A stretch of DNA of 64,000 bases from contig NC_043989.1 of the NCBI RefSeq assembly GCF_902150065.1, positions 25,239,667-25,303,666 of the forward strand, written 5' to 3'. This DNA is from Myripristis murdjan (Eukaryota; Chordata; Actinopteri; Holocentriformes; Holocentridae). This document shows, piece after piece, positions 1 to 12,883 of this stretch. The notes under the pieces are model-generated. The model was not told the DNA's origin and did not search any database. It worked only from the letters and a program-made list of their open reading frames with translations. Position numbers and translations under genes: made by a program. The first letter of the stretch is position 1, and each line of letters starts with the position of its first letter.

Positions 1-1892
1 CCGGCAATAACGTCCTGCAAAATAAAAGCCTTGATTGATTTTGAGACTTTGATGTCTTGCGATTTCTACACAATACAAGATACCAGCAGAACAATGAAAA
101 AAGAGGGAATTTGTGGCAAACAAAAGTGAAATTGTAGCTCCAGGACAGTGATAGTTAATTGTTTTAAGAGTAAAGAAAAGTGAGAGCCACTTGTATTTTG
201 AAGGCCGAGGGGTCTCGCTCGGTCCGCCTTCTGTTGACGGCGCTGAGGTGCGGGGAGGAGACGCTTACACAAGCCAGCGCTGCTGCTGCTGTGTTATGAA
301 ACTGAGACACAGCTGGTATGTCATTTTGTTTTTCAGCTTTTAACCGGTGGTTTTATAGATAGTCATGTTTGTGTGTTTGCATATTAGCTGTCAATCGTGA
401 ACCGATCACCAGCAAATGAGATAATCATAAACAAGCTAACGCATTTGAGTATTTGTTGTTGTCCTTGGTTTCTTGTTGTGTGGAGTGTGGATCCCAGCAA
501 AAAGTCGCTGTTTGGAGCCGTTAATGGGGGTCTAGATACAAAAATTAATAAACAAATAAACTAGCGAACTAGCCAGCAACAGCACTGCGGTGGCTGTCAT
601 ATTTCATTGTAGTTAGCCCACTTAGCTAACCTGGCTAGCGTTAGCCTAGCTGCTCATGTAGCAGAACAAATTGTTCTGATAGGAAATGCATGAGAGCTGC
701 CTGTTTATAACTTGACAAACACGGCCATTAACTTATCGTGCTCAGACCTAGCACAGTGTACAAACAGTAACTGCCTCCAAATGACAGCTGCATCGCTCTC
801 TGAGGGAACCCTCCACAGTTTGAAACAGTTTGTTTCACACAGGCGGATGAAAGGGCTCCCAGAACCAGCTGGCTGTGTTCCCTCTCTCCAAACTTTTCAT
901 TCATTGCTGTTGTTCCACAGTCACGTGTCATCTGGTGAAGGGACACTGAGTTCCTGTCAGTGCAGCTGATGAGACCACCATTATCTATGGAAGCCCTCTG
1001 AAAGGTAGACAGATAACATTTATTTATTTAATAAAGAAAAAAAAGGTCCAGTCTGGAAAACTATCTGTATAATAGCTTTAACCTGTATTCCATCTAGCTG
1101 GTTGATTTCACACCGTCACTTTAACTACAACAGACTTGTATGTGCAAAATACAATAATAAAAGTTGTTAGGGGTGGGTTTTTTTTTAATCCATTGTTTAT
1201 TACTGAATCGATTTCGGAGCATGTGAAACTAGATGATGTAAGGAATCGAAGCATGTCAGGCTGGGTTCTTAGCAAGGGGACAAAGTATTGCTCCAAAGTT
1301 TGGCAAAATTTTAGCAAGGGAATATCTGGCATAGCCATTTTCAGAGGGGTCTCTTGACCTCTGACCTCTAGATATCTGAATGCAAATGGATTCTATGGGC
1401 AGCCATGGGTCTAACCTTTGCAGACATGCCCACCTTGTGCTATCCCCATGCAGTTTGGGCCACAAACCATGCAGGTTTTTCTAATGCAGTTCACATGTGT
1501 TCTTTTGGCCTGTTGTAAAATGGTGTATTTGTGCAGACTGGGGCCTAAACAGTCTTGGAGTTGTGTAAATTGAGTTAGACTGGAAAGCTGTGACTGCTCC
1601 CATAGCAGCCATTTCATTGAAGTGAGACCATTTAAAAAAAAAAAAAAAAAAAAAACAACTTGACATTACTGTATAAAATGACCTAATGTGACCTTAAGAA
1701 TAATCACAGCTCCATGAAACTTTTTTGAAGCATACTTCAGAAAACAAAAATCACTATAAATTGTAATATCGGATCGTTTCATTAGTGCTTGCTGTTGGTA
1801 ATCTACTGGTTTCAAACTTCTGTCTGCTTCCCCTGTTACACTTTCCCATTACAGCTATGTTAGAGTCAGTCTTGTCTGTTCTCTTGGTGCAG
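1..1892 (+). other. dnajc4 upstream region and probable 5' leader exon
   Basis: No coding exon is recognisable here. A plausible non-coding first exon of dnajc4 ends at about 315, where the sequence reads CAGCTG followed by a GTATGT donor. The next good acceptor is CAG at 1890-1892, directly before the first coding exon. The stretch between is AT-rich intron-like sequence with a poly-A run near 1635-1655. Short open frames here resemble no protein I know. The placement of the leader exon is an inference from splice signals only. Confidence 0.4.
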
Positions 1893-1925
1893 GTCCTCTG
1901 TTTGGAAGCTCACCAATTTTCCGTC

Positions 1926-3719
1926 ATGCAGTTGGAAGCCCAGCTGCGCCTGTGCCAGAGTTGTTTGTGGTGCTACAGGAGTGGACTACGTTTATTCTCT
2001 CAGAGCTCAGCACTCAGGTAGACTGTGTGTGACTGTTTTTGTGTTGACTTACATCAGAGTGACGATATGCACATCAGTGATTGTTAGTTTGCTTTGTGCT
2101 CTGTATTAGTCTGCACGATGTCCTGAGCTCTCTGTTTTCTCACTACAGAGCATCTGTCAACTACTATGAACTCCTGGGCGTCAAACCTACTGCCACCTTG
2201 GAGGAAATAAAAAATGCATTTTTTGACAAATCAAAAAAGGTAGGATCCACTTTTGTATGTGCCACGTTTGTGTGTGAGCTGTGCATATTCAAGGAGTTTC
2301 TCTGTTTGGCCACTTGAGGGCGAGCTTTCACACCCTAGTTTTGAATTGTCAACATTTCCCACAGTCAGTGTGGGGCTCCTGGGACAGAAGTGTTTGTTTT
2401 TATGTTGAACAGAGCAGTGTAAGCAAGGATGTGAATGTTTATTTACCGTGATACACATCCATAGGAATTTTTAACAGAGGGCAAAGGAACATGCGGTGGG
2501 TTTGTACACTCCAGTAAACAGTAATTCACTCTTCCACCTGCCTCTGCTGTAGGTGCACCCAGACAGTGACCCATCCAACCCGGCGCTGCACAGCCAGTTT
2601 GTGGAGCTGAACGAGGCTTACCGAGTTTTAAGCAAAGAGCTGAGCCGGAAGGAGTATGACCTCAAATTCAGACAGCCCTACAGTGGGGGACAGGCATTCA
2701 GTTCTACCTCCAGCTACACCAGCTATGGAGCCAGGTGGAGATGAACACACACAACACATCACAGTGTTTGTGTTTGCTTAGAAGAGATTTTGTCCACAGT
2801 GTTCATGTTAACGTTTCTGTGTGTGGCTGATGGTACACATTTACTTCTGTCAGGCCTTCAGATTTGCCTCTTGAACACTTTCTTAAAGCCTTTTTCTTCA
2901 TCTCCTCCCTGTCAGTGCCGAGCCCCAGGAGAACGAGCGCTACTGGGAGCAGTTCCGCCACTCGCAGGCACAGCAGATGACGGCAGATGCGTGGCAGAAG
3001 AGGAGGACAAGGAATTTCAAACTGGTTGGCTACTGTGTCATCGCCATGCTGCTCAGCATTGGAGCCCACGTTGTCTTCTTCAGGTAAAAAAGGCACTGAT
3101 GTCAGAATACCTGATGCTAAGATAGTGTTTTGTAGCTTAAGAAAAGGCTCTATGGATTGGCAGTGATATAAGCATTTAAAAGGAGCATAATAAAAAATGA
3201 CAAGGGGTGTCATAAAGATGTTCCACCATCCCTGCCAACCACATTTTCCCCCTGAATTCATATTCTCCTGTCACTGTTACTGTCACGAGTTTTCACTGCT
3301 TTGCATTCATATTCAGCTGTTTCGTTCAAGTTGTCTAACTCAGGTGGATCTCCCACTCTTTCAGGAAACTGGAAGAAGTTCACAATAACTTCATGGATGA
3401 GAAAGACAGAGTCATCACAGAAATCTACAACCAATCCAAAGAGAGGGCCAGGTGTGTGAAAGAACTATCGATTTGTGTGTTTTCCCTCTTTTTTTCCTGA
3501 TAACGCCCTCAGTTTGTAACGGGAAGTTTTCATTGGGTTTTGCAATGCCTGAACATACAGAGTATTTGATTGGTTGTGCAATGCATGAGCTCTGAAGGCA
3601 TTTGTCTGCACTGTTTTCCCAGAGTCAACGGTTTTAAGAAGCAGACAGAAATCCTACGTCAGAAACACGCCGAGTTCCTGGAGAAATATAAAATCCGCCA
3701 GGGGGGAGAGGACAAGTAG
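1926..3719 (+). CDS. dnajc4: DnaJ homolog subfamily C member 4 (J-domain membrane protein), 6 coding exons, 238 aa
   Basis: Exons: 1926-2017, 2149-2239, 2553-2734, 2916-3083, 3365-3451 and 3623-3719. The lengths sum to 717 nt and all phases close. The J domain spans about residues 33-95, with YYELLGV at its start and the catalytic HPD at residues 63-65; this loop stimulates the ATPase of an Hsp70 partner. A Ser/Tyr-rich linker follows, then YWEQFR and one membrane segment (about 158-177), then a charged tail containing MDEKDR. This order matches vertebrate DNAJC4, which is about the same size. The start is the first ATG after the 1892 acceptor and is the least certain part. The exon 3 donor (CCAG|GTGGAG) is weak, but it keeps frame into the YWEQFR exon. 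vegfb follows on the same strand, as in mammals. Confidence 0.93.
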
Positions 3720-3765
3720 GAGTTTCTGCTCATGTCGGCACCACTGGGACAGTTGAGTTCAGTTG

Positions 3766-3771
3766 AATAAA
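3766..3771 (+). terminator. dnajc4 poly(A) signal AATAAA
   Basis: A canonical AATAAA lies 47 bases after the dnajc4 stop codon. It is the first such signal downstream, so the 3' UTR is probably very short. Confidence 0.6.
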
Positions 3772-4510
3772 GGAGTTTTTATCACCAACAAGTGGGGAGA
3801 GGCAGACTAAATGCAGTAGTAGTTTTAGAAATGTTTTCTGAACCAAGGGTTTGTTGATGTACCTACATTTGTCTGGAATCCTCACACGGATGCTGCGGAC
3901 ATGAAGACACACATGAAATGGTTGTAATGTGGGAAGCAGACTGAACTGGCCTTAACTGTAATGAACCACATCTGTCAAGGACAATATAAACAAGAGTAAT
4001 GTGGAGAAATGGTAGCGTTTTTGAAGTGATGGAGCAGCAGGAAGGATCCAACAGTGCACACAAACCTCTCCACTCCACTGTAACACTGTTAAACAGCCAC
4101 TAATGAAGTTACAGGAACATGTTATTTTCCTCACCCTTGGTGCTGTGTTTCAAATCATACAGCATGCGGGGCTTCCAGATAACTGTGAATCATTGCCTCT
4201 GGAAACAGGCCAAACAACACTTGATAAACCAACACAGCTTATGTGTTAAAAGCAACACAGTCTGGTGATTAGTCCAACAGCTGTGACAACTGAGTAATAC
4301 CCCATGTGACACATAGAGGGCGCTGTATCAGGCTGCTTCTGATGGAGTGAGCAGGGTGCAGCGCTGTAGCAACAGCCAGGACATTACATCACGTATGAAG
4401 TGAACATTCACACCATCAGTGTTTTTTTTTTCCATGCCTGGTGATTGAAACATGCTGAGCCTTTTTAAGCTCTCCCTGCTCCTGCATCTTTGGACATCAC
4501 TGTCTAATCT

Positions 4511-4550
<40 letters not shown>

Positions 4551-6190
4551 GTAGAAATACTCCGATATATTCACGAGATCCATGTCAAAAATAAGAACTG
4601 TATACATCACATGGGCTTCCCTCATTTTCCTGGACATTGTATCTGTAAATGATCTCAAGTCTGACTTTTAAAGGTCAACAGTAATTTATTTGAGTCAAAC
4701 CAATGTAATAATTGAGATTATTCAAGTGTGGAAATGAATGCAAAGATACATGTCAGACAGGTTGACTGCTGCTCACTATGCTGGTTATTTCAGCATTTAA
4801 AGCCAACATTTATCATAATGCCTTTTCAATATTTAAATATAAGAGATTGTTGTGTTTTACAGTGTTTTTCTCTTGTTGTTTGTTTTGGATAGCCTTAACC
4901 GCACTATTCCCTGGAGGGATGTTGGTGGCAAACTATTAAATGCTAAACATTTGCTCATCAGATATCATTTCCTGTTTGCTTTGTCTGCCATTCTCATAAA
5001 CACTTTGCACACACGCTCTCAGGTCGGGCTTTTGGTTGTGGATAAGTACAACACATAGCATGTTACTCTTACAGAGACGGTTAAAACAGCATGAATTGCT
5101 TATCTTTTATCTATGTATTTGCAGTAAAAAAAAAAAAAAAATGAAAAAGTCAGGTATATTGATTGTTTCAATGCAGGCTACTTTCTAAAGGTAAATTCAC
5201 AAATTCAGCTTTTTTAATTAGAGAACTATTAATCTGTCCTGTATCAGACCTTAGATGTAATTTCCTTTATCTCAGCAAGCAGCCTTTGCTCTAATCTCAT
5301 TAACTGAAAAATCATATCTTGCTGCTCTCCTATGAATTTACAGTATGTGGACTCAAAGCATTTTGTTTGTGTATTTAGAATCAAATAAGAGCTTTATTGA
5401 GTTTTAGTATCAGCAGTTCTGAAATCATCCCAAGATTATCCTGGGTACAAAGCAATCCATGCATTTGTCTACTAGTGACATCATGGTAAAGAGGAATGGC
5501 TTCTACCTGTGAGAAAGAGTAGCTGGTGTAACTGCATGGGATCAGGAATATTGTGACTTCAGTTTTAGGGTGGATATTGGCTCCCTCCCCCTTTCCCCTT
5601 TGCTGTGAGCCTTTCTTCTTGTCTTGTCATCAGTGGGCCCTTAGCTGAGGCCTCAGCAGGAGATAACATATCCCCGCATGGCCTACAGCCGCCCTCACCC
5701 TCATGTGGCATGTGAGTGCCCTGTCATAACCCAAACACACCATAATGACAGAGACTCTGGTGTCAGCATGCCTACAAACACACACACACACACACGCACA
5801 CACACACAGGCTGATGGGAGACAAGGATCATACCCACGAGAGATGGAGCTGCTTTTCCCTGAGATAAAACAGTAAAAAGGAGTTTGAATGAATTGTACAG
5901 TTTATTTGCAAATTAACAATGTATCAGTGAGAAGTTGAGTAAAGCGTTATTTTATTACATTGAAAGAACAGTGACACCTATAAAGAGCTCCACAGGTAAA
6001 TCATTGACTTGCTGATTAACAAATTGAAATGAGGTCCCCCAAATAGATAAGCATAAGACCATAAACCTGTAATTGATAAATATTTTTCTCAAAGGAACAG
6101 TATCTGAGAGTTTTCTGTCAGATGCTGTGTAGGTGATCAAATTCTCTAATGGGCTTATCTCCCATGAGTGAAATAACTAGAGACATATAG
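3772..6190. other. Intergenic region between dnajc4 and vegfb
   Basis: No gene is seen here. It holds a poly-T run (about 4517-4547), a poly-A run near 5127-5141 and a short CA/CG microsatellite (about 5777-5808). The AT-rich stretch 4640-5560 has no recognisable repeat ends. Confidence 0.5.
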
Positions 6191-6199
6191 ACTAATTAA

Positions 6200-7302
6200 T
6201 ATTGCTCACAGATCGGGACCCGTTGAGGGCCCCGGACCCCCGCTGTGGGAGCCAGTTCCACAGAGAGCCTACACCTGTATCTGGTGCGCCCATCCCATTT
6301 GGAAAAAGTTGGCAGTGCAGTGGTTACGCGGAGTGTGTCTCAAGGGCAAAGGAAATGAAACCGATCACAACAACACATGAAGACTCCTACCTTTCCAGAC
6401 CCCCTCCCCTCCTCAGTCTCTCCCTCTGCGGACAATCACTGCGCGATGGCTCTGGCTACGCTGCCGATCTCAGCGGAGGAGATTATTCTAGGCTTATTTA
6501 TAAGGGGATAAAAAAAAACCGGGAAGATGCGCACGGAGGGGAAACGTCACATTTTCAGTGAGAGCGACAGTGTGGATCCACTGTGACCGAGCCATGGAGT
6601 GAGATCTGCGACACCGTCCCTCTCTGTGCGGGTCAAAGCGTCGGATCTTTTTTGGGGGAGAAACGTCCTAGTTGAAGGATATTGCTCACGGAGAGGATTT
6701 TATGATCGCACCGCGTTTCAGCGGGGCTCAAAATGGACCTGTGATCACGCCACCCAGGACCCCCCGGAGCGGTTTAGACTGACGGTACCGGCTCATTATC
6801 CCTGACCGGCATTAGAAATAGAGCCTGGGGGAGGGGGGCATAACTCAAAGTTTATACAAGTCTCACCAAAATATCTGTCGCTTATTGGTGTATCATAGGT
6901 GCCACGATTAGACATTTAACCGTGACCTTAGAACTGGGTACCCCGGTATGGTAAACCTAAATGTCAACATATTCAAGGTGAGACTGTGGACTGTAGATGT
7001 ATTGTAGATTTTAGCAGTCCACTCTTTAACACTGAGGCCTTAACACATGGACTAACAGTTGATCTGGGCCGGTTTGGCCTACATCATCTGGAACACAGTG
7101 CTTCTTTTAGTACAGGTCAGGCAAGTCCTGTCATTTTGCCTCAAATGCAACAAGGAGAAGTTAGTTGCTTAATCCTGAAGATGCCACCTTGGGTGTCCTG
7201 TCAGGGAAGGGAGACTGGGGAATGAGCACGGGAGATCTGCGTGCTTGATCAGGCGTAGGGGCAAGGGACACAGACGGATAAGTCGCCCTTCTCTCTCTCT
7301 CT

Positions 7303-7345
<43 letters not shown>

Positions 7346-7392
7346 GATTGGTCAAAAAATATTTTTTTGCGTGCCTCTTGGACTTCTGCACA
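6200..7392 (+). promoter_or_regulatory. Probable vegfb promoter and long 5' UTR
   Basis: The sequence becomes distinctly richer in G+C and CpG from about 6210 to 6830 than its AT-rich surroundings. A TATA-like TTATTTATAAG sits at about 6494-6504. Sequence from there to the start codon at 7393 could be continuous leader, which would agree with the long 5' UTRs of VEGF genes. It includes a (CT)n/poly-T tract at about 7290-7344. The transcription start and any leader intron cannot be fixed by eye. Confidence 0.35.
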
Positions 7393-8659
7393 ATGGGGAT
7401 TATGCTTCAAGTTATTCTAGGAATGTTTCAGTTCCTGCTGCTCACCCGAATACCCACTTCCCATGCCAAGGTATGTATAGACTGTTAAACCTCTATGGAA
7501 GTGGTCTGAGTTGGGCCCCTCTTGTTAAGGGCGGCCCGCCACCAGTTATGAGTTAATTTTGTTTTTATTTTGTTTTATCAAGTTATATTGATAGTCATAC
7601 TGGAATGGCAGATGTAGGATCATGCTTTCCTGTTTCATATTATGCGTTTGGCATCCCCATGTGGAAGTTATCCCCTAGGTCATTGACGCTTGTCACTCTG
7701 GGGCTGGAACAGTTCAATAATTGATCCCTTCAGAGAGAAATCATTATTTCTACAGGGACGTGTCTGTGGTACTTTTAAGTGAAGTGGTATTTATGTCTCT
7801 TATCACTACACTATTCCTATAGGGACTAAAAGCTTTGCTGGGATATTTGCATAGTAGCCTAAAATGAATACAGTTCATTCATTCATGTTCTATGGTGCAA
7901 CACAGCATGTGCATTACTGGCGAGCTGAAAAGCTAATTGTGTGATTGGCGTGTAGATCTGGTTTGTGGTCCTCTGTGAGACATATGGGCCTTTGATAATC
8001 ATGTGCCAAGGCAGAGCACCACACACACACACATACAGAGAGAGAGAGAGAGAGGCCAACATGCATGTGCTTGGTTTTGTATTTATGTCTGGAGTGTCTC
8101 TATCAGGAACAGGCAGTGCCCTGCGGTGGTGTGGGATCCACTCCTGACTTTGTGCTGCTGCCATGTCCCAGCAATTCATCATCCTAGACACTTCATGGCA
8201 TACAGCACTGTACACGAAAAAGCCCCTTCACCTGCTCACACACACACACTCACACACACGTCTCATACTCACACTGTTTTGTATATTGTCATCCTCTTTG
8301 ACAGTTATTGTGAGAAATGGGTCATCCTCCTATAGTGATCAAAACCAGTTTGGGAGAGATGATGTTGCTTTTTCAAGCTATTGCTGGTAGTCTCTCTCAA
8401 GAACGAATGTACACACACACACACACACAGATATAGTAGTCTTGGTCCATCTGTAGTGTCTGCTCTGGGAGTTAGACGTGTTAGACAGTAGACAGACAGC
8501 AAGACCACTGCAGATGGCACTGGGCTGGTTGGCACACAGGGTTGTGTGTGTATGTCTGTGTGTGTGTCCCAGCTCCTAGCAGATGTGACTAGAGGCCTGC
8601 CAGGGAGATAATCTTAGCCCTGTCTCGAAGACTGATGCAGAAAACATACACATAAATAC

Positions 8660-8702
<43 letters not shown>

Positions 8703-8810
8703 ACACAGACCATTAACTTGTCACCGAACTGTTACACAGTATCATTCAACATTTCAGTGTAGATCCTCACTAGTCACAAAATGGCCACAGATCTAGCTTG
8801 GCTGAAAGAA

Positions 8811-8871
<61 letters not shown>

Positions 8872-8983
8872 ACATGGTGGTGGTGGTGGGTGGGGGGGTG
8901 GAACAGTTAAAGGGGGGCAATTGGACAAAGTCTACATTTCCTTACGAGTGGCCTTGGTCCTCACACACAGGCTCAATAATGGC

Positions 8984-9020
<37 letters not shown>

Positions 9021-9998
9021 TAGTGTGAGTGTGCATAAGTAAGAGTGAGAGAAAGAGCACACAGAGAGCTGTAAAAGTGAGTTTCTCTCTCCTTCTGTGT
9101 ATGTGTTTTTCCCTCCAACTGGGAAAGCACTGGTGTCCTGTGAGTGTGTAAACCGCAGTGACCTTAGTGGTTCCAGTCAGTGTGTTTAATAGGTGAACAA
9201 TATACTGAAGTCAAATAATTCCTGAAATTATGAAAGAACACTATAACTGCCATTAAGGCTGCAACATTTAGTAAAGTTCATTTTTATTATAGAAGGAGAC
9301 AGATCTCGGTAAAGCTATACCATAAGGCCCAATATGAGGATTTTGTTCATCAGTGGGAAATCCAGTGGCAGAGATTGTTACCAAGAAGCGCTGCACAGTA
9401 ACACAAATGTTTCAGACCCCATCAGAAGGTAATGTGAACTTAAGAGCAAAGGCAGCTGCTCTAACTTGTTCACACAACCAATACAGACTGACATGGCTGG
9501 CCGTTTTGTCAATGGAAACGAGGTGAACAAAGTAATTATTTGCAAAATCCTTGGTGTGTTCTTTTAAAGTGATATGGAAGTTTAGTAAAGCAGTTGCCTG
9601 TATGCCTTTGTGTACTTGAGCTGTAAGTCTATATTCCCAGTTTCTTCTTCAGGATCAATAATAAAGTATTCCTAATTCTGATTCTGATATAGATTGCCAC
9701 TCAGGCCACTCAGGTTCACTGGAAGCTTTGCTGTAGATAGACCAGTTGGCAGGGGAAAACATGTTGGCTGTATGTGTTAGGATGTAAGTTGGCTTGCATG
9801 GCCTCTGCAGACCGGGGTTCTCTTCCTGTGTAAAGCAAAAGCCGTGTTTGTTTTAAGCTAAAGTTCACAACATTTCATACCATTAACCATGAGCTTTTTC
9901 TAACCATAACCACGACCACAAACCTTTTCCTAACCTTAACCCTCCTATTATGTTTGGGGTCAATTTGACTCCATTCAATGTTTAACGTCTCTAAAAAA

Positions 9999-10038
<40 letters not shown>

Positions 10039-12833
10039 TCATATTTAATGAGTTTTCTTAATTTAATGGGTACTACCGGGTAAACATGAAATTCACATGA
10101 TATGTTTTCAATGTCCTTTACACACTTTGTACGCATCGATTATAAATAACAGAAATAATATAAAGCCATTAAAACACCAAAAAGATATTTCTTTTGTTTT
10201 TGTGGAGGTTTAAACTGCTGGGGTCAAACTGACCCCAAACATAAAAGACGTTAGTAAATTTGAACATAACAGGAGGGTTAACCATGTAAACGAACCTTTT
10301 TATAACCCCAACCATGACAGTGATTTTTTTCCTAACCTTATCCATGTCAACAAACTTTTTCCTAACATCAACCATGAGCTTTCCTAACCTTAACCAAGTA
10401 GTTTTGGTGGCTAACGAAGCTGACAAAGCAAAACAAAGTGGCTAAAGTAGCTAATCATCTATCGTCAGCTAGTGTTCACACATGCACAAATGTTTACAGT
10501 CATGTGTTGCTGACGCAGACTATGACTGTGAATGTTGATATGTAACATATTTTTGGTTCAGAAACATTGGCATTTCAATGCATTTGCTGTAGAGCACACA
10601 TCTTCCATTTACTTTCTCCCCATTCATGTTTACTTTATTCAAAAAATGACTCTTGAAAACAGTTACAAATATGACTCAAAATATATCACATAAGGAAGGT
10701 CTATTTTTGTTTGCTTTTTTAACACCGACTGCTTAATTTTCAAAATGTAGCTGATAACATAGAACCAGATTCAATGGATTTCCATTCCAGGTTTTCTGAA
10801 TCACTAAATCTACTTTGTCATTAAAAGAGTCAAATTCTGAAAAATTGGGCAGTCTGTGTTAAAACAAAATGAGACCACTGCTGACTTATGTGATACTCTT
10901 CAATTTATATTCTTAACTTGTTCATATTTTAGTCAAAACTATGTTTTTGAGACTCGTGTTGTGAATGCAATACACATGAATGGGGAGGTGAAGAACAGAG
11001 GATCTGCACTCTGTAGTGGAGCTCCCACATGTTTTACTAAACTTCCATATCACTCTAACATGAGGTAACACAGACAAACGGCCCCATCCGTTCAATAATG
11101 GCTCCTTTCAGTCATGCTCGTTCAGTTGTGGTACAGCTACTCCTGGCCTCTTGCATGTGGTCAGACAAAAATTTGAAAGAAACTGTGTATCCAAATTCAG
11201 AGCCACTTTTCACGCACTTCCTGTCATTTACCACCATAAATAGTAGAGTTATTCATGTTCGAAGATGTCAGGCATGGAATAGCACTGTGTACTTTAACAG
11301 GAAATGTGTTGCCCAGTCTACATGCAATAGCCTTTCAAACAAAGGCAAACAGGAGGTTACTGCCAATTCTTCTGTAATTACATCACTGCTATATTATAAA
11401 GTAACATTGCAGGTTCTGAGTAGACAATATGTACGGTTTGTCAAATGTAAGACCACATGTGAGGTTAATGAAATTAAAAAATAAAACAAAACAAGGTATG
11501 CTAAAATTGGTATATCTCTGCAATGTGAAGCCCAAACTGAAAACATTCTCTCCAGGATAAATAATAGGATTTTTAATTTTACCTCACTGGACTTCCTAAA
11601 AATCCTCTACACACTAACTCTTACTCTTCATTTTTTACTTTATTTGTTGCTACAACTCTAATTCTTTGGTTTCATTCAGGGCTATAGAGGAGAATAAATC
11701 TACCTAAACTCAGTTTAAAATAACATCTAATTCATCGAGGTTATATGAGGATAGAGAGATTTTTTTTTTTTGGCCATCCAGTTCCCATGCCATATAATCA
11801 TCAGCCTTCCAATTACCATTACATCACTGGTTTTATTGGAGTTCTGCTGTGGCCAGAAGGGGCTCCACTGAGCACTATATAATCAGTCAACCAGACCAGC
11901 GGTTCTCTGCCTGAGGGTGGACTTTCACTTAGGGGGTCATGGGATAATTTTGCCGGGTCCTTAGATTATGTATGATTGGGGAAAAACACATTTCTACTGT
12001 ATGATTTGTTTCTAAGTTCTGCCAGTTTTTGCTCTTTTATGGTGAAATAACCTGCTGGCTAGTTTTCAGTATCTAGGCCTCTTTGTCACAAGCCCAAAAG
12101 GTTGAGAACCACTGCACTAGACAAGGGATCTCTGATCCGGGTAGAAATGTTTTACATGAATAAAGTTTTTCATCACTGTTATTCTTCCCCCCAGCTTGCT
12201 CACTGGCGGCCGGCAGACTCCCCCAGGTCCAGAGAAGGCCGAGAAGGTACACTTCCTGTTTCTACCCCCTTATCTCCTCCATGCATCTGAATAAATTCAT
12301 ATGAATGAACGAGCTAATGTGGTTCTTCCAGCTTTCCGCAGGTCTTCTTCATCCTTCACCCACATGACTCGTATTCTCACTTCCTCTCTCTCTGCCGCTG
12401 CCCGTGTCTCTCTCCCAGTGCGGCGGTGGTTGGAGGTGTATTCGAGGAGCGGCTGTGAGCCACGGGACACTCTGGTGGAGGTTTGGCGGGAGTTGCCGGG
12501 GGAGACGCATCACCTGTTTGTCCCGGCCTGCGTGTCTGTGCGGCGTTGTGGGGGCTGCTGTGCCGACGAGGCCCTCGAGTGTGTTCCCTCGCTCACACAC
12601 ACACTCACCATGGAGGTACAAACACACACAGCCACATAATCCCTAACTGCCCCAAGGCTAACATAAAACAAACCACATGAAATAGAGCTCAAAGCTGAGA
12701 CGATGCTCAGTAGTTTGTACTTAATATGGTTCTTGATCCTCGTGTAGCTGATGAGGACTTCCTTCATGAAACATGAACTCATCGAACTGCCCTTCGTGGA
12801 GCACAGCCAGTGTGAGTGCAGGTAATCACCCAC

Positions 12834-12883
<50 letters not shown>

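Noticed and set aside
2803-3261. A 152-codon minus-strand frame over dnajc4 exon 4
   Set aside because: It is the antisense shadow of a conserved dnajc4 exon.
9870-10410. Interstitial telomere repeat
   Set aside because: TAACC words are irregular and spaced by unrelated bases; there is no run of perfect TTAGGG units.
11098-11484. A 128-codon frame in vegfb intron 1
   Set aside because: Single exon, no family resemblance and not flanked by splice signals that would join it to vegfb.
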